Shown: positions 40,550-54,917 of the stretch, piece by piece
Layout: each line of letters starts with the position of its first letter
Numbering within the stretch: position 1 is the first letter of the stretch
Assembly: GCF_026230105.1 (NCBI RefSeq)
Contig: NW_026614269.1
Span: 62,001 to 126,000, forward strand
Direction of reading: 5' to 3'
DNA: 64,000 nucleotides
Origin: Diorhabda sublineata
Lineage: Eukaryota > Arthropoda > Insecta > Coleoptera > Chrysomelidae
Notes under the pieces: generated by a model
What the model was told of the DNA's origin: nothing
The model's database searches: none
Seen by the model: only the letters and a program-made list of their open reading frames with translations
Made by a program: the position numbers and the translations under genes

Positions 40550-43500
40550 GATAGACTTTGAAAATTTTCAATTAACACAAAGTGACAGTTGGCTTCAATG
40601 AGCTTCAATGGATGTTTTTCGAAGATGTCTGACAAAGTTAGACGCAAACTCACTCAAATATCTAAGAAATGTTGAAATTCGACTTCAAATGAGGAAGATA
40701 GACTTTGAAAATTTTCAATTATCACAAAGTGACAGTTGACCCCAATGGGCTTCATGGATGATATTCGACGATATCTGACAAAGTTAGATGCGAACTCACT
40801 CAAATATATAAGAAATGTTGAAGTTCGACTTCAAATGAGGAAGATAAACTTTGAAAATTTTCAATTACACAAAGTGACAGTTGAACTCAATGGGCTTCAA
40901 TGGATTTTATTCGATGATATCTGACAGAGTTAGATGCGAACTCACTAAAATATATAAGAAATGTTGAAATTCGACTTCAAATGAGGAAGATAGACTTTGA
41001 AAATTTTCAATTAACACAAAGTGACAGTTGACCTCAATGGGCTTCAATGGATGATATTCGACGATATCTGACAAAGTTAGATGCGAACTTACTCAAATAT
41101 ATAAGAAATGTTGAAATTCGACTTCAAATGAGGAAGATAGACTTTGAAAATTTTCAATTAACACAAAGTGACAGTTGACCTCAATGGGCTTCAATGGATG
41201 ATATTCGACGATATCTGACAAATTTAGATGCGAACTCACTAAAATATATAAGAAATGTTGTAATTCGACTTCAAATGAGGAAGATAGACTTTGAAAATTT
41301 TCAATTAACACAAAGTGACAGTTGACTTCAATGGGCGTCAATGGATGTTTTTCGAAGATATCTGACAAAGTTAGATGCGAACTCACTCAAATATATAAGA
41401 AATGTTGAAGTTCGACTTCGAATGAGGAAGATAAACTTTGAAAATTTTCAATTATCACAAAGTGACAGTTGACCTCAATGGGCTTCAATGGATGTTATTC
41501 GATGATATCTGACAAAGTTAGATGCGAACGTACTCAAATATATAAGAAATGTTGAAATTCGACTTCAAATGAGGAAGATAGACTTTGAAAATTTTCAATT
41601 AACACAAAGTGACAGTTGACCTCAATGGGATTCAATGGATGTTATTCGACGATATTTGACAGAGTTAGATGCGATTTCACTCATATATAAAATATGTTGT
41701 AATTCGACTTCAAATGAGGAAGATAGACTTTGAAAATTTTCAATTAACACAAAGTGACAGTTCACCTCAATGGGCTTCAATGGGTGTTATTCGATGATAT
41801 CTGACAGAGTTAGATGCGATTTCACTCAAATATATAAGATATGTTCAAATTCGACTTCAAATGAGGAAGATAAACTTTGAAAATTTTCAATTACACAAAG
41901 TGACAGTTGAACTCAATGGGCTTCAATGGATTTTATTCGATGATATCTGACAGAGTTAGATGCGAACTCACTAAAATATATAAGAAATGTTGAAATTCGA
42001 CTTCAAATGAGGAAGATAGACTTTGAAAATTTTCAATTAACACAAAGTGACAGTTGACCTCAATGGGCTTCAATGGATGATATTCGACGATATCTGACAA
42101 AGTTAGATGCGAACTTACTCAAATATATAAGAAATGTTGAAATTCGACTTCAAATGAGGAAGATAGACTTTGAAAATTTTCAATTAACACAAAGTGACAG
42201 TTGACCTCAATGGGCTTCAATGGATGATATTCGACGATATCTGACAAATTTAGATGCGAACTCACTAAAATATATAAGAAATGTTGTAATTCGACTTCAA
42301 ATGAGGAAGATAGACTTTGAAAATTTTCAATTAACACAAAGTGACAGTTGACCTCAATGGGCTTCAATGGATGATATTCGACGATATCTGACAAATTTAG
42401 ATGCAAACTCACTAAAATATATAAGAAATGTTGTAATTCGACTTCAAATGAGGAAGATAAACTTTGAAAATTTTCAATTATCACAAAGTGACAGTTGACC
42501 TCAATGGGCTTCAATGGATGTTATTCGATGATATCTGACAAAGTTAGATGCGAACGTACTCAAATATATAAGAAATGTTGAAATTCGACTTCAAATGAGG
42601 AAGATAGACTTTGAAAATTTTCAATTAACACAAAGTGACAGTTGACCTCAATGGGATTCAATGGATGTTATTCGACGATATTTGACAGAGTTAGATGCGA
42701 TTTCACTCATATATAAAATATGTTGTAATTCGACTTCAAATGAGGAAGATAGACTTTGAAAATTTTCAATTAACACAAAGTGACAGTTGACCTCAATGGG
42801 CTTCAATGGATGTTATTCGATGATATCTGACAGAGTTAGATGCGATTTCACTCAAATATATAAGATATGTTCAAATTCGACTTCAAATGAGGAAGATGGA
42901 CTTTGAAAATTTTCAATTATCACAAAAAGACAGTTGACCTCAATGGGCTTCATGGATGATATTCGACGATATCTGACAAAGTTAGATGCGAACTCACTAA
43001 AATATATAAGAAATGTTGTAATTCGACTTCAAATGAGGAAGATCGACTTTGAAAATTTTCAATTAACACAAAGTGACAGTTGGCTTCAATGGGCTTCAAT
43101 AGATGTTATTCGACGATATCTGACAGAGTTAGATGCGAACTCACTCAAATATATAAGAAATGTTGAAATTCGACTTCAAATGAGGAAGATAGACTTTGAA
43201 AATTTTCAATTAACACAAAGTGACAGTTGGCTTCAATGGGCTTCAATGGATGTTTTTCGAAGATGTCTGACAAAGTTAGACGCAAACTCACTCAAATATC
43301 TAAGAAATGTTGAAATTCGACTTCAAATGAGGAAGATAGACTTTGAAAATTTTCAATTATCAAAAAGTGACAGTTGACCCCAATGGGCTTCATGGATGAT
43401 ATTCGACGATATCTGACAAAGTTAGATGCGAACTCACTCAAATATATAAGAAATGTTGAAGTTCGACTTCAAATGAGGAAGATAAACTTTGAAAATTTTC

Positions 43501-45010
43501 AATTACACAAAGTGACAGTTGAACTCAATGGGCTTCAATGGATTTTATTCGATGATATCTGACAGAGTTAGATGCGAACTCACTAAAATATATAAGAAAT
43601 GTTGAAATTCGACTTCAAATGAGGAAGATAGACTTTGAAAATTTTCAATTAACACAAAGTGACAGTTGACCTCAATGGGCTTCAATGGATGATATTCGAC
43701 GATATCTGACAAAGTTAGATGCGAACTTACTCAAATATATAAGAAATGTTGAAATTCGACTTCAAATGAGGAAGATAGACTTTGAAAATTTTCAATTAAC
43801 ACAAAGTGACAGTTGACCTCAATGGGCTTCAATGGATGATATTCGACGATATCTGACAAATTTAGATGCGAACTCACTAAAATATATAAGAAATGTTGTA
43901 ATTCGACTTCAAATGAGGAAGATAGACTTTGAAAATTTTCAATTAACACAAAGTGACAGTTGACTTCAATGGGCGTCAATGGATGTTTTTCGAAGATATC
44001 TGACAAAGTTAGATGCGAACTCACTCAAATATATAAGAAATGTTGAAGTTCGACTTCAAATGAGGAAGATAAACTTTGAAAATTTTCAATTATCACAAAG
44101 TGACAGTTGACCTCAATGGGCTTCAATGGATGTTATTCGATGATATCTGACAAAGTTAGATGCGAACGTACTCAAATATATAAGAAATGTTGAAATTCGA
44201 CTTCAAATGAGGAAGATAGACTTTGAAAATTTTCAATTAACACAAAGTGACAGTTGACCTCAATGGGATTCAATGGATGTTATTCGACGATATTTGACAG
44301 AGTTAGATGCGATTTCACTCATATATAAAATATGTTGTAATTCGACTTCAAATGAGGAAGATAGACTTTGAAAATTTTCAATTAACACAAAGTGACAGTT
44401 GACCTCAATGGGCTTCAATGGATGTTATTCGATGATATCTGACAGAGTTAGATGCGATTTCACTCAAATATATAAGATATGTTCAAATTCGACTTCAAAT
44501 GAGGAAGATAAACTTTGAAAATTTTCAATTACACAAAGTGAGAGTTGAACTCAATGGGCTTCAATGGATTTTATTCGATGATATCTGACAGAGTTAGATG
44601 CGAACTCACTAAAATATATAAGAAATGTTGAAATTCGACTTCAAATGAGGAAGATAGACTTTGAAAATTTTCAATTAACACAAAGTGACAGTTGACCTCA
44701 ATGGGCTTCAATGGATGATATTCGACGATATCTGACAAAGTTAGATGCGAACTTACTCAAATATATAAGAAATGTTGAAATTCGACCTCAAATGAGGAAG
44801 ATAGACTTTGAAAATTTTCAATTAACACAAAGTGACAGTTGACCTCAATGGGCTTCAATGGATGATATTCGACGATATCTGACAAATTTAGATGCGAACT
44901 CACTAAAATATATAAGAAATGTTGTAATTCGACTTCAAATGAGGAAGATAGACTTTGAAAATTTTCAATTAACACAAAGTGACAGTTGACCTCAATGGGC
45001 TTCAATGGAT
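40550..45010 (+). repeat. ~1.8-kb block duplicated at 2,638-bp offset
   Basis: The segment 40.55-42.36 kb recurs at 43.19-45.0 kb, offset 2,638 bp (18 monomers). Both copies run GATGTC unit, GACCCCAATGGGCTTCATGG unit, AATTACACAAAG unit, GATGATATTCG units and CATATATAAAATATG unit in the same order. The first copy has CAATGAGCTTC where the second has CAATGGGCTTC, and GGGTGTTATTCG near 41790 where the second has GGATGTTATTCG. The intervening 42.36-43.19 kb differs, so this is a block repeat with a variable spacer rather than a perfect tandem. Confidence 0.75.
40841..40900 (+). repeat. AATTACACAAAG 1-bp-deleted monomer junction (representative)
   Basis: Here TTTTCAATTACACAAAGTG replaces TTTTCAATTAACACAAAGTG or TTTTCAATTATCACAAAGTG. 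The lost base shifts the plus-strand frame, producing a distinct translated tail. It is always followed by GTTGAACTCAATGG or GTTGACCTCAATGG and usually by GGATTTTATTCGATG. Seen also near 36613, 37786, 40278, 41890, 43503, 44528, 47315, 51125, 62858 and 63591, all in the right domain. Confidence 0.85.
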
Positions 45011-45420
45011 GTTATTCGATGATATCTGACAGAGTTAGATGCGATTTCACTCAAATATATAAGATATGTTCAAATTCGACTTCAAATGAGGAAGATGGAC
45101 GTTGAAAATTTTCAATTATCACAAAAAGACAGTTGACCTCAATGGGCTTCATGGATGATATTCGACGATATCTGACAAAGTTAGATGCGAACTCACTAAA
45201 ATATATAAGAAATGTTGTAATTCGACTTCAAATGAGGAAGATCGACTTTGAAAATTTTCAATTAACACAAAGTGACAGTTGGCTTCAATGGGCTTCAATA
45301 GATGTTATTCGACGATATCTGACAGAGTTAGATGCGAACTCACTCAAATATATAAGAAATGTTGAAATTCGACTTCAAATGAGGAAGATAGACTTTGAAA
45401 ATTTTCAATTAACACAAAGT

Positions 45421-48400
45421 GACCGTTGACCTCAATGGGCTTCAATGGATGATATTCGACGATATCTGACAAAGTTAGATGCGAACTTACTCAAATATAT
45501 AAGAAATGTTGAAATTCGACTTCAAATGAGGAAGATAGACTTTGAAAATTTTCAATTAACACAAAGTGACAGTTGACCTCAATGGGCTTCAATGGATGAT
45601 ATTCGACGATATCTGACAAATTTAGATGCGAACTCACTAAAATATATAAGAAATGTTGTAATTCGACTTCAAATGAGGAAGATAGACTTTGAAAATTTTC
45701 AATTAACACAAAGTGACAGTTGACCTCAATGGGCTTCAATGGATGATATTCGACGATATCTGACAAATTTAGATGCGAACTCACTAAAATATATAAGAAA
45801 TGTTGTAATTCGACTTCAAATGAGGAAGATAGACTTTGAAAATTTTCAATTAACACAAAGTGACAGTTGACTTCAATGGGCGTCAATGGATGTTTTACGA
45901 AGATATCTGACAAAGTTAGATGCGAACTCACTCAAATACATAAGAAATGTTGAAGTTCGACTTCAAATGAGGAAGATAAACTTTGAAAATTTTCAATTAT
46001 CACAAAATGACCGTTGACCTCAATGGGCTTCAATGGATGTTATTCGATGATATCTGACAAAGTTAGATGCGAACGTACTCAAATATATAAGAAATGTTGA
46101 AATTCGACTTCAAATGAGGAAGATAGACTTTGAAAATTTTCAATTAACACAAAGTGACAGTTGACCTCAATGGGATCAATGGATGTTATTCGACGATATC
46201 TGACAGAGTTAGATGCGATTTCACTCATATATAAAATATGTTGTAATTCGACTTCAAATGAGGAAGATAGACTTTGAAAATTTTCAATTAACACAAAGTG
46301 ACAGTTGACCTCAATGGGCTTCAATGGATGTTATTCGATGATATCTGACAGAGTTAGATGCGATTTCACTCAAATATATAAGATATGTTCAAATTCGACT
46401 TCAAATGAGGAAGATGGACTTTGAAAATTTTCAATTATCACAAAAAGACAGTTGACCTCAATGGGCTTCATGGATGATATTCGACGATATCTGACAAAGT
46501 TAGATGCGAACTCACTAAAATATATAAGAAATGTTGTAATTCGACTTCAAATGAGGAAGATCGACTTTGAAAATTTTCAATTAACACAAAGTGACAGTTG
46601 ACCTCAATGGGCTTCAATGGATGATATTCGACGATATCTGACAAATTTAGATGCGAACTCACTAAAATATATAAGAAATGTTGTAATTCGACTTCAAATG
46701 AGGAAGATAGACTTTGAAAATTTTCAATTAACACAAAGTGACAGTTGACTTCAATGGGCGTCAATGGATGTTTTTCGAAGATATCTGACAAAGTTAGATG
46801 CGAACTCACTCAAATATATAAGAAATGTTGAAGTTCGACTTCAAATGAGGAAGATAAACTTTGAAAATTTTCAATTATCACAAAGTGACAGTTGACCTCA
46901 ATGGGCTTCAATGGATGTTATTCGATGATATCTGACAAAGTTAGATGCGAACGTACTCAAATATATAAGAAATGTTGAAATTCAACTTCAAATGAGGAAG
47001 ATAGACTTTGAAAATTTTCAATTAACACAAAGTGACAGTTGACCTCAATGGGATTCAATGGATGTTATTCGACGATATTTGACAGAGTTAGATGCGATTT
47101 CACTCATATATAAAATATGTTGTAATTCGACTTCAAATGAGGAAGATAGACTTTGAAAATTTTCAATTAACACAAAGTGACAGTTGACCTCAATGGGCTT
47201 CAATGGATGTTATTCGATGATATCTGACAGAGTTAGATGCGATTTCACTCAAATATATAAGATATGTTCAAATTCGACTTCAAATGAGGAAGATAAACTT
47301 TGAAAATTTTCAATTACACAAAGTGACAGTTGAACTCAATGGGCTTCAATGGATTTTATTCGATGATATCTGACAGAGTTAGATGCGAACTCACTAAAAT
47401 ATATAAGAAATGTTGAAATTCGACTTCAAATGAGGAAGATAGACTTTGAAAATTTTCAATTAACACAAAGTGACAGTTGACCTCAATGGGCTTCAATGGA
47501 TGATATTCGACGATATCTGACAAAGTTAGATGCGAACTTACTCAAATATATAAGAAATGTTGAAATTCGACTTCAAATGAGGAAGATAGACTTTGAAAAT
47601 TTTCAATTAACACAAAGTGACAGTTGACCTCAATGGGCTTCAATGGATGATATTCGACGATATCTGACAAATTTAGATGCGAACTCACTAAAATATATAA
47701 GAAATGTTGTAATTCGACTTCAAATGAGGAAGATAGACTTTGAAAATTTTCAATTAACACAAAGTGACAGTTGACCTCAATGGGCTTCAATGGATGATAT
47801 TCGACGATATCTGACAAATTTAGATGCGAACTCACTAAAATATATAAGAAATGTTGTAATTCGACTTCAAATGAGGAAGATAAACTTTGAAAATTTTCAA
47901 TTATCACAAAGTGACAGTTGACCTCAATGGGCTTCAATGGATGTTATTCGATGATATCTGACAAAGTTAGATGCGAACGTACTCAAATATATAAGAAATG
48001 TTGAAATTCGACTTCAAATGAGGAAGATAGACTTTGAAAATTTTCAATTAACACAAAGTGACAGTTGACCTCAATGGGATTCAATGGATGTTATTCGACG
48101 ATATTTGACAGAGTTAGATGCGATTTCACTCATATATAAAATATGTTGTAATTCGACTTCAAATGAGGAAGATAGACTTTGAAAATTTTCAATTAACACA
48201 AAGTGACAGTTGACCTCAATGGGCTTCAATGGATGTTATTCGATGATATCTGACAGAGTTAGATGCGATTTCACTCAAATATATAAGATATGTTCAAATT
48301 CGACTTCAAATGAGGAAGATGGACTTTGAAAATTTTCAATTATCACAAAAAGACAGTTGACCTCAATGGGCTTCATGGATGATATTCGACGATATCTGAC

Positions 48401-49232
48401 AAAGTTAGATGCGAACTCACTAAAATATATAAGAAATGTTGTAATTCGACTTCAAATGAGGAAGATCGACTTTGAAAATTTTCAATTAACACAAAGTGAC
48501 AGTTGGCTTCAATGGGCTTCAATAGATGTTATTCGACGATATCTGACAGAGTTAGATGCGAACTCACTCAAATATATAAGAAATGTTGAAATTCGACTTC
48601 AAATAAGGAAGATAGACTTTGAAAATTTTCAATTAACACAAAGTGACCGTTGACCTCAATGGGCTTCAATGGATGATATTCGACGATATCTGACAAAGTT
48701 AGATGCGAACTTACTCAAATATATAAGAAATGTTGAAATTCAACTTCAAATGAGGAAGATAGACTTTGAAAATTTTCAATTAACACAAAGTGACAGTTGA
48801 CCTCAATGGGCTTCAATGGATGATATTCGACGATATCTGACAAATTTAGATGCGAACTCACTAAAATATATAAGAAATGTTGTAATTCGACTTCAAATGA
48901 GGAAGATAGACTTTGAAAATTTTCAATTAACACAAAGTGACAGTTGACTTCAATGGGCGTCAATGGATGTTTTTCGAAGATATCTGACAAAGTTAGATGC
49001 GAACTCACTCAAATATATAAGAAATGTTGAAGTTCGACTTCAAATGAGGAAGATAAACTTTGAAAATTTTCAATTATCACAAAGTGACCGTTGACCTCAA
49101 TTGGCTTCAATGGATGATATTCGACGATATCTGACAAAGTTAGATGCGAACTTACTCAAATATATAAGAAATGTTGAAATTCGACTTCAAATGAGGAAGA
49201 TAGACTTTGAAAATTTTCAATTAACACAAAGT
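45421..49232 (+). repeat. 26-monomer HOR, 3,812 bp, copy 1
   Basis: Starts at GACCGTTGACC (45421) and matches the next block base for base in landmark order at an offset of exactly 3,812 bp (49233). Diagnostic internal features include AAATACATAAG, AAAATGACCGTTG, GGGATCAATGG, GATCGACTTTG, AATTACACAAAG, GATGTTATTCG with CAATAGATG, and TCAATTGGCTTC. Before 45421 the correspondence stops abruptly. Private differences include GTTTTACG near 45894 (copy 2 GTTTTTCG). Confidence 0.9.
45491..45931 (-). other. Longest minus-strand open frame type, satellite-derived, probably non-coding
   Basis: A 146-codon frame on the minus strand across three monomers; the same length recurs at 49303-49743, 3,812 bp away. 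The 49-residue unit reads LKPIEVNCHFVLIENFQSL, SSSFEVE, QHFLYILVSSHL, LSDIVEYHP. It remains open where plus-strand units read ACTAAAATAT and closes at ACTCAAATAT, which gives a TGA on this strand. Other copies are closed by 1-2 bp deletions. No domain is recognised and nothing suggests expression. Confidence 0.6.
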
Positions 49233-52200
49233 GACCGTTGACCTCAATGGGCTTCAATGGATGATATTCGACGATATCTGACAAAGTTAGATGCGAACTT
49301 ACTCAAATATATGAGAAATGTTGAAATTCGACTTCAAATGAGGAAGATAGACTTTGAAAATTTTCAATTAACACAAAGTGACAGTTGACCTCAATGGGCT
49401 TCAATGGATGATATTCGACGATATCTGACAAATTTAGATGCGAACTCACTAAAATATATAAGAAATGTTGTAATTCGACTTCAAATGAGGAAGATAGACT
49501 TTGTAAATTTTCAATTAACACAAAGTGACAGTTGACCTCAATGGGCTTCAATGGATGATATTCGACGATATCTGACAAATTTAGATGCGAACTCACTAAA
49601 ATATATAAGAAATGTTGTAATTCGACTTCAAATGAGGAAGATAGACTTTGAAAATTTTCAATTAACACAAAGTGACAGTTGACTTCAATGGGCGTCAATG
49701 GATGTTTTTCGAAGATATCTGACAAAGTTAGATGCGAACTCACTCAAATACATAAGAAATGTTGAAGTTCGACTTCAAATGAGGAAGATAAACTTTGAAA
49801 ATTTTCAATTATCACAAAATGACCGTTGACATCAATGGGCTTCAATGGATGTTATTCGATGATATCTGACAAAGTTAGATGCGAACGTACTCAAATATAT
49901 AAGAAATGTTGAAATTCGACTTCAAATGAGGAAGATAGACTTTGAAAATTTTCAATTAACACAAAGTGACAGTTGACCTCAATGGGATCAATGGATGTTA
50001 TTCGACGATATCTGACAGAGTTAGATGCGATTTCACTCATATATAAAATATGTTGTAATTCGACTTCAAATGAGGAAGATAGACTTTGAAAATTTTCAAT
50101 TAACACAAAGTGACAGTTGACCTCAATGGGCTTCAATGGATGTTATTCGATGATATCTGACAGAGTTAGATGCGATTTCACTCAAATATATAAGATATGT
50201 TCAAATTCGACTTCAAATGAGGAAGATGGACTTTGAAAATTTTCAATTATCACAAAAAGACAGTTGACCTCAATGGGCTTCATGGATGATATTCGACGAT
50301 ATCTGACAAAGTTAGATGCGAACTCACTAAAATATATAAGAAATGTTGTAATTCGACTTCAAATGAGGAAGATCGACTTTGAAAATTTTCAATTAACACA
50401 AAGTGACAGTTGACCTCAATGGGCTTCAATGGATGATATTCGACGATATCTGACAAATTTAGATGCGAACTCACTAAAATATATAAGAAATGTTGTAATT
50501 CGACTTCAAATGAGGAAGATAGACTTTGAAAATTTTCAATTAACACAAAGTGACAGTTGACTTCAATGGGCGTCAATGGATGTTTTTCGAAGATATCTGA
50601 CAAAGTTAGATGCGAACTCACTCAAATATATAAGAAATGTTGAAGTTCGACTTCAAATGAGGAAGATAAACTTTGAAAATTTTCAATTATCACAAAGTGA
50701 CAGTTGACCTCAATGGGCTTCAATGGATGTTATTCGATGATATCTGACAAAGTTAGATGCGAACGTACTCAAATATATAAGAAATGTTGAAATTCGACTT
50801 CAAATGAGGAAGATAGACTTTGAAAATTTTCAATTAACACAAAGTGACAGTTGACCTCAATGGGATTCAATGGATGTTATTCGACGATATTTGACAGAGT
50901 TAGATGCGATTTCACTCATATATAAAATATGTTGTAATTCGACTTCAAATGAGGAAGATAGACTTTGAAAATTTTCAATTAACACAAAGTGACAGTTGAC
51001 CTCAATGGGCTTCAATGGATGTTATTCGATGATATCTGACAGAGTTAGATGCGATTTCACTCAAATATATAAGATATGTTCAAATTCGACTTCAAATGAG
51101 GAAGATAAACTTTGAAAATTTTCAATTACACAAAGTGACAGTTGAACTCAATGGGCTTCAATGGATTTTATTCGATGATATCTGACAGAGTTAGATGCGA
51201 ACTCACTTAAATATATAAGAAATGTTGAAATTCGACTTCAAATGAGGAAGATAGACTTTGAAAATTTTCAATTAACACAAAGTGACAGTTGACCTCAATG
51301 GGCTTCAATGGATGATATTCGACGATATCTGACAAAGTTAGATGCGAACTTACTCAAATATATAAGAAATGTTGAAATTCGACTTCAAATGAGGAAGATA
51401 GACTTTGAAAATTTTCAATTAACACAAAGTGACAGTTGACCTCAATGGGCTTCAATGGATGATATTCGACGATATCTGACAAATTTAGATGCGAACTCAC
51501 TAAAATATATAAGAAATGTTGTAATTCGACTTCAAATGAGGAAGATAGACTTTGAAAATTTTCAATTAACACAAAGTGACAGTTGACCTCAATGGGCTTC
51601 AATGGATGATATTCGACGATATCTGACAAATTTAGATGCGAACTCACTAAAATATATAAGAAATGTTGTAATTCGACTTCAAATGAGGAAGATAAACTTT
51701 GAAAATTTTCAATTATCACAAAGTGACAGTTGACCTCAATGGGCTTCAATGGATGTTATTCGATGATATCTGACAAAGTTAGATGCGAACGTACTCAAAT
51801 ATATAAGAAATGTTGAAATTCGACTTCAAATGAGGAAGATAGACTTTGAAAATTTTCAATTAACACAAAGTGACAGTTGACCTCAATGGGATTCAATGGA
51901 TGTTATTCGACGATATTTGACAGAGTTAGATGCGATTTCACTCATATATAAAATATGTTGTAATTCGACTTCAAATGAGGAAGATAGACTTTGAAAATTT
52001 TCAATTAACACAAAGTGACAGTTGACCTCAATGGGCTTCAATGGATGTTATTCGATGATATCTGACAGAGTTAGATGCGATTTCACTCAAATATATAAGA
52101 TATGTTCAAATTCGACTTCAAATGAGGAAGATGGACTTTGAAAATTTTCAATTATCACAAAAAGACAGTTGACCTCAATGGGCTTCATGGATGATATTCG

Positions 52201-53044
52201 ACGATATCTGACAAAGTTAGATGCGAACTCACTAAAATATATAAGAAATGTTGTAATTCGACTTCAAATGAGGAAGATCGACTTTGAAAATTTTCAATTA
52301 ACACAAAGTGACAGTTGGCTTCAATGGGCTTCAATAGATGTTATTCGACGATATCTGACAGAGTTAGATGCGAACTCACTCAAATATATAAGAAATGTTG
52401 AAATTCGACTTCAAATGAGGAAGATAGACTTTGAAAATTTTCAATTAACACAAAGTGACCGTTGACCTCAATGGGCTTCAATGGATGATATTCGACGATA
52501 TCTGACAAAGTTAGATGCGAACTTACTCAAATATATAAGAAATGTTGGAATTCAACTTCAAATGAGGAAGATAGACTTTGAAAATTTTCAATTAACACAA
52601 AGTGACAGTTGACCTCAATGGGCTTCAATGGATGATATTCGACGATATCTGACAAATTTAGATGCGAACTCACTAAAATATATAAGAAATGTTGTAATTC
52701 GACTTCAAATGAGGAAGATAGACTTTGAAAATTTTCAATTAACACAAAGTGACAGTTGACTTCAATGGGCGTCAATGGATGTTTTTCGAAGATATCTGAC
52801 AAAGTTAGATGCGAACTCACTCAAATATATAAGAAATGTTGAAGTTCGACTTCAAATGAGGAAGATAAACTTTGAAAATTTTCAATTATCACAAAGTGAC
52901 CGTTGACCTCAATTGGCTTCAATGGATGATATTCGACGATATCTGACAAAGTTAGATGCGAACTTACTCAAATATATGAGAAATGTTGAAATTCGACTTC
53001 AAATGAGGAAGATAGACTTTGAAAATTTTCAATTAACACAAAGT
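49233..53044 (+). repeat. 26-monomer HOR, 3,812 bp, copy 2
   Basis: Second full copy of the 3,812-bp unit, bounded by GACCGTTGACC at 49233 and 53045. Private variants include CTTTGTAAATTTTC near 49504, which breaks the palindrome, ACTCACTTAAAT near 51205 and GTTGGAATTCAAC near 52546. A third copy starts at 53045, lacks one monomer (offset drops from 3,812 to 3,665 bp) and leaves the pattern near 54.07 kb. Confidence 0.9.
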
Positions 53045-54917
53045 GACCGTTGACCTCAATGGGCTTCAATGGATGATATTCGACGATATCTGACAAAGTT
53101 AGATGCGAACTTACTCAAATATATGAGAAATGTTGAAATTCGACTTCAAATGAGGAAGATAGACTTTGAAAATTTTCAATTAACACAAAGTGACAGTTGA
53201 CCTCAATGGGCTTCAATGGATGATATTCGACGATATCTGACAAATTTAGATGCGAACTCACTAAAATATATAAGAAATGTTGTAATTCGACTTCAAATGA
53301 GGAAGATAGACTTTGAAAATTTTCAATTAACACAAAGTGACAGTTGACTTCAATGGGCGTCAATGGATGTTTTTCGAAGATATCTGACAAAGTTAGATGC
53401 GAACTCACTCAAATACATAAGAAATGTTGAAGTTCGACTTCAAATGAGGAAGATAAACTTTGAAAATTTTCAATTATCACAAAATGACCGTTGACATCAA
53501 TGGGCTTCAATGGATGTTATTCGATGATATCTGACAAAGTTAGATGCGAACGTACTCAAATATATAAGAAATGTTGAAATTCGACTTCAAATGAGGAAGA
53601 TAGACTTTGAAAATTTTCAATTAACACAAAGTGACAGTTGACCTCAATGGGATCAATGGATGTTATTCGACGATATCTGACAGAGTTAGATGCGATTTCA
53701 CTCATATATAAAATATGTTGTAATTCGACTTCAAATGAGGAAGATAGACTTTGAAAATTTTCAATTAACACAAAGTGACAGTTGACCTCAATGGGCTTCA
53801 ATGGATGTTATTCGATGATATCTGACAGAGTTAGATGCGATTTCACTCAAATATATAAGATATGTTCAAATTCGACATCAAATGAGGAAGATGGACTTTG
53901 AAAATTTTCAATTATCACAAAAAGACAGTTGACCTCAATGGGCTTCATGGATGATATTCGACGATATCTGACAAAGTTAGATGCGAACTCACTAAAATAT
54001 ATAAGAAATGTTGTAATTCGACTTCAAATGAGGAAGATCGACTTTGAAAATTTTCAATTAACACAAAGTGACCGTTGACCTCAATGGGCTTCAATGGATG
54101 TTATTCGATGATATCTGACAAAGTTAGATGCGAACGTACTCAAATATCTAAGAAATGTTGAAATTCGACTTCAAATGAGGAAGATAGACTTTGAAAATTT
54201 TCAATTAACACAAAGTGACAGTTGGCTTCAATGGGCTTCAATGGATGTTTTTCGAAGATGTCTGACAAAGTTAGACGCAAACTCACTCAAATATCTAAGA
54301 AATGTTGAAATTCGACTTCAAATGAGGAAGATAGACTTTGAAAATTTTCAATTATCACAAAGTGACAGTTGACCTCAATGGGCTTCAATGGATGTTATTC
54401 GATGATATCTGACAAAGTTAGATGCGAACGTACTCAAATATATAAGAAATGTTGAAATTCGACTTCAAATGAGGAAGATAGACTTTGAAAATTTTCAATT
54501 AACACAAAGTGACAGTTGACCTCAATGGGATTCAATGGATGTTATTCGACGATATTTGACAGAGTTAGATGCGATTTCACTCATATATAAAATATGTTGT
54601 AATTCGACTTCAAATGAGGAAGATAGACTTTGAAAATTTTCAATTAACACAAAGTGACAGTTGACCTCAATGGGCTTCAATGGATGTTATTCGATGATAT
54701 CTGACAGAGTTAGATGCGATTTCACTCAAATATATAAGATATGTTCAAATTCGACTTCAAATGAGGAAGATGGACTTTGAAAATTTTCAATTATCACAAA
54801 AAGACAGTTGACCTCACTGGGCTTCATGGATGATATTCGACGATATCTGACAAAGTTAGATGCGAACTCACTAAAATATATAAGAAATGTTGTAATTCGA
54901 CTTCAAATGAGGAAGAT
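52720..54917 (+). repeat. 15-monomer HOR, 2,198 bp, copy 1
   Basis: Block with exact 2,198-bp offset to the next: GACCGTTGACCTCAATTGGC at 52898 and 55096. It overlaps the start of the third 3,812-bp copy, so one repeat register is superimposed on another. Rare shared variants include the C in CCTCACTGGGC (about 54813 and 57011) and AAATTCGACATC (about 53872 and 56070). Confidence 0.85.

Noticed and set aside
45491..45931. 146-codon minus-strand open frame as a gene
   Set aside because: Same reasoning; its continuation depends on a C/A variant in each monomer, and its resemblance to the plus-strand product near ENFQ is explained by the palindrome.
45421..53044. 3,812 bp being exactly twice 1,906 bp as sign of a common HOR ancestor
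   Set aside because: The two units are 26 and 13 monomers with coincidentally equal average length; monomer types and their order differ, so I treat the ratio as chance.
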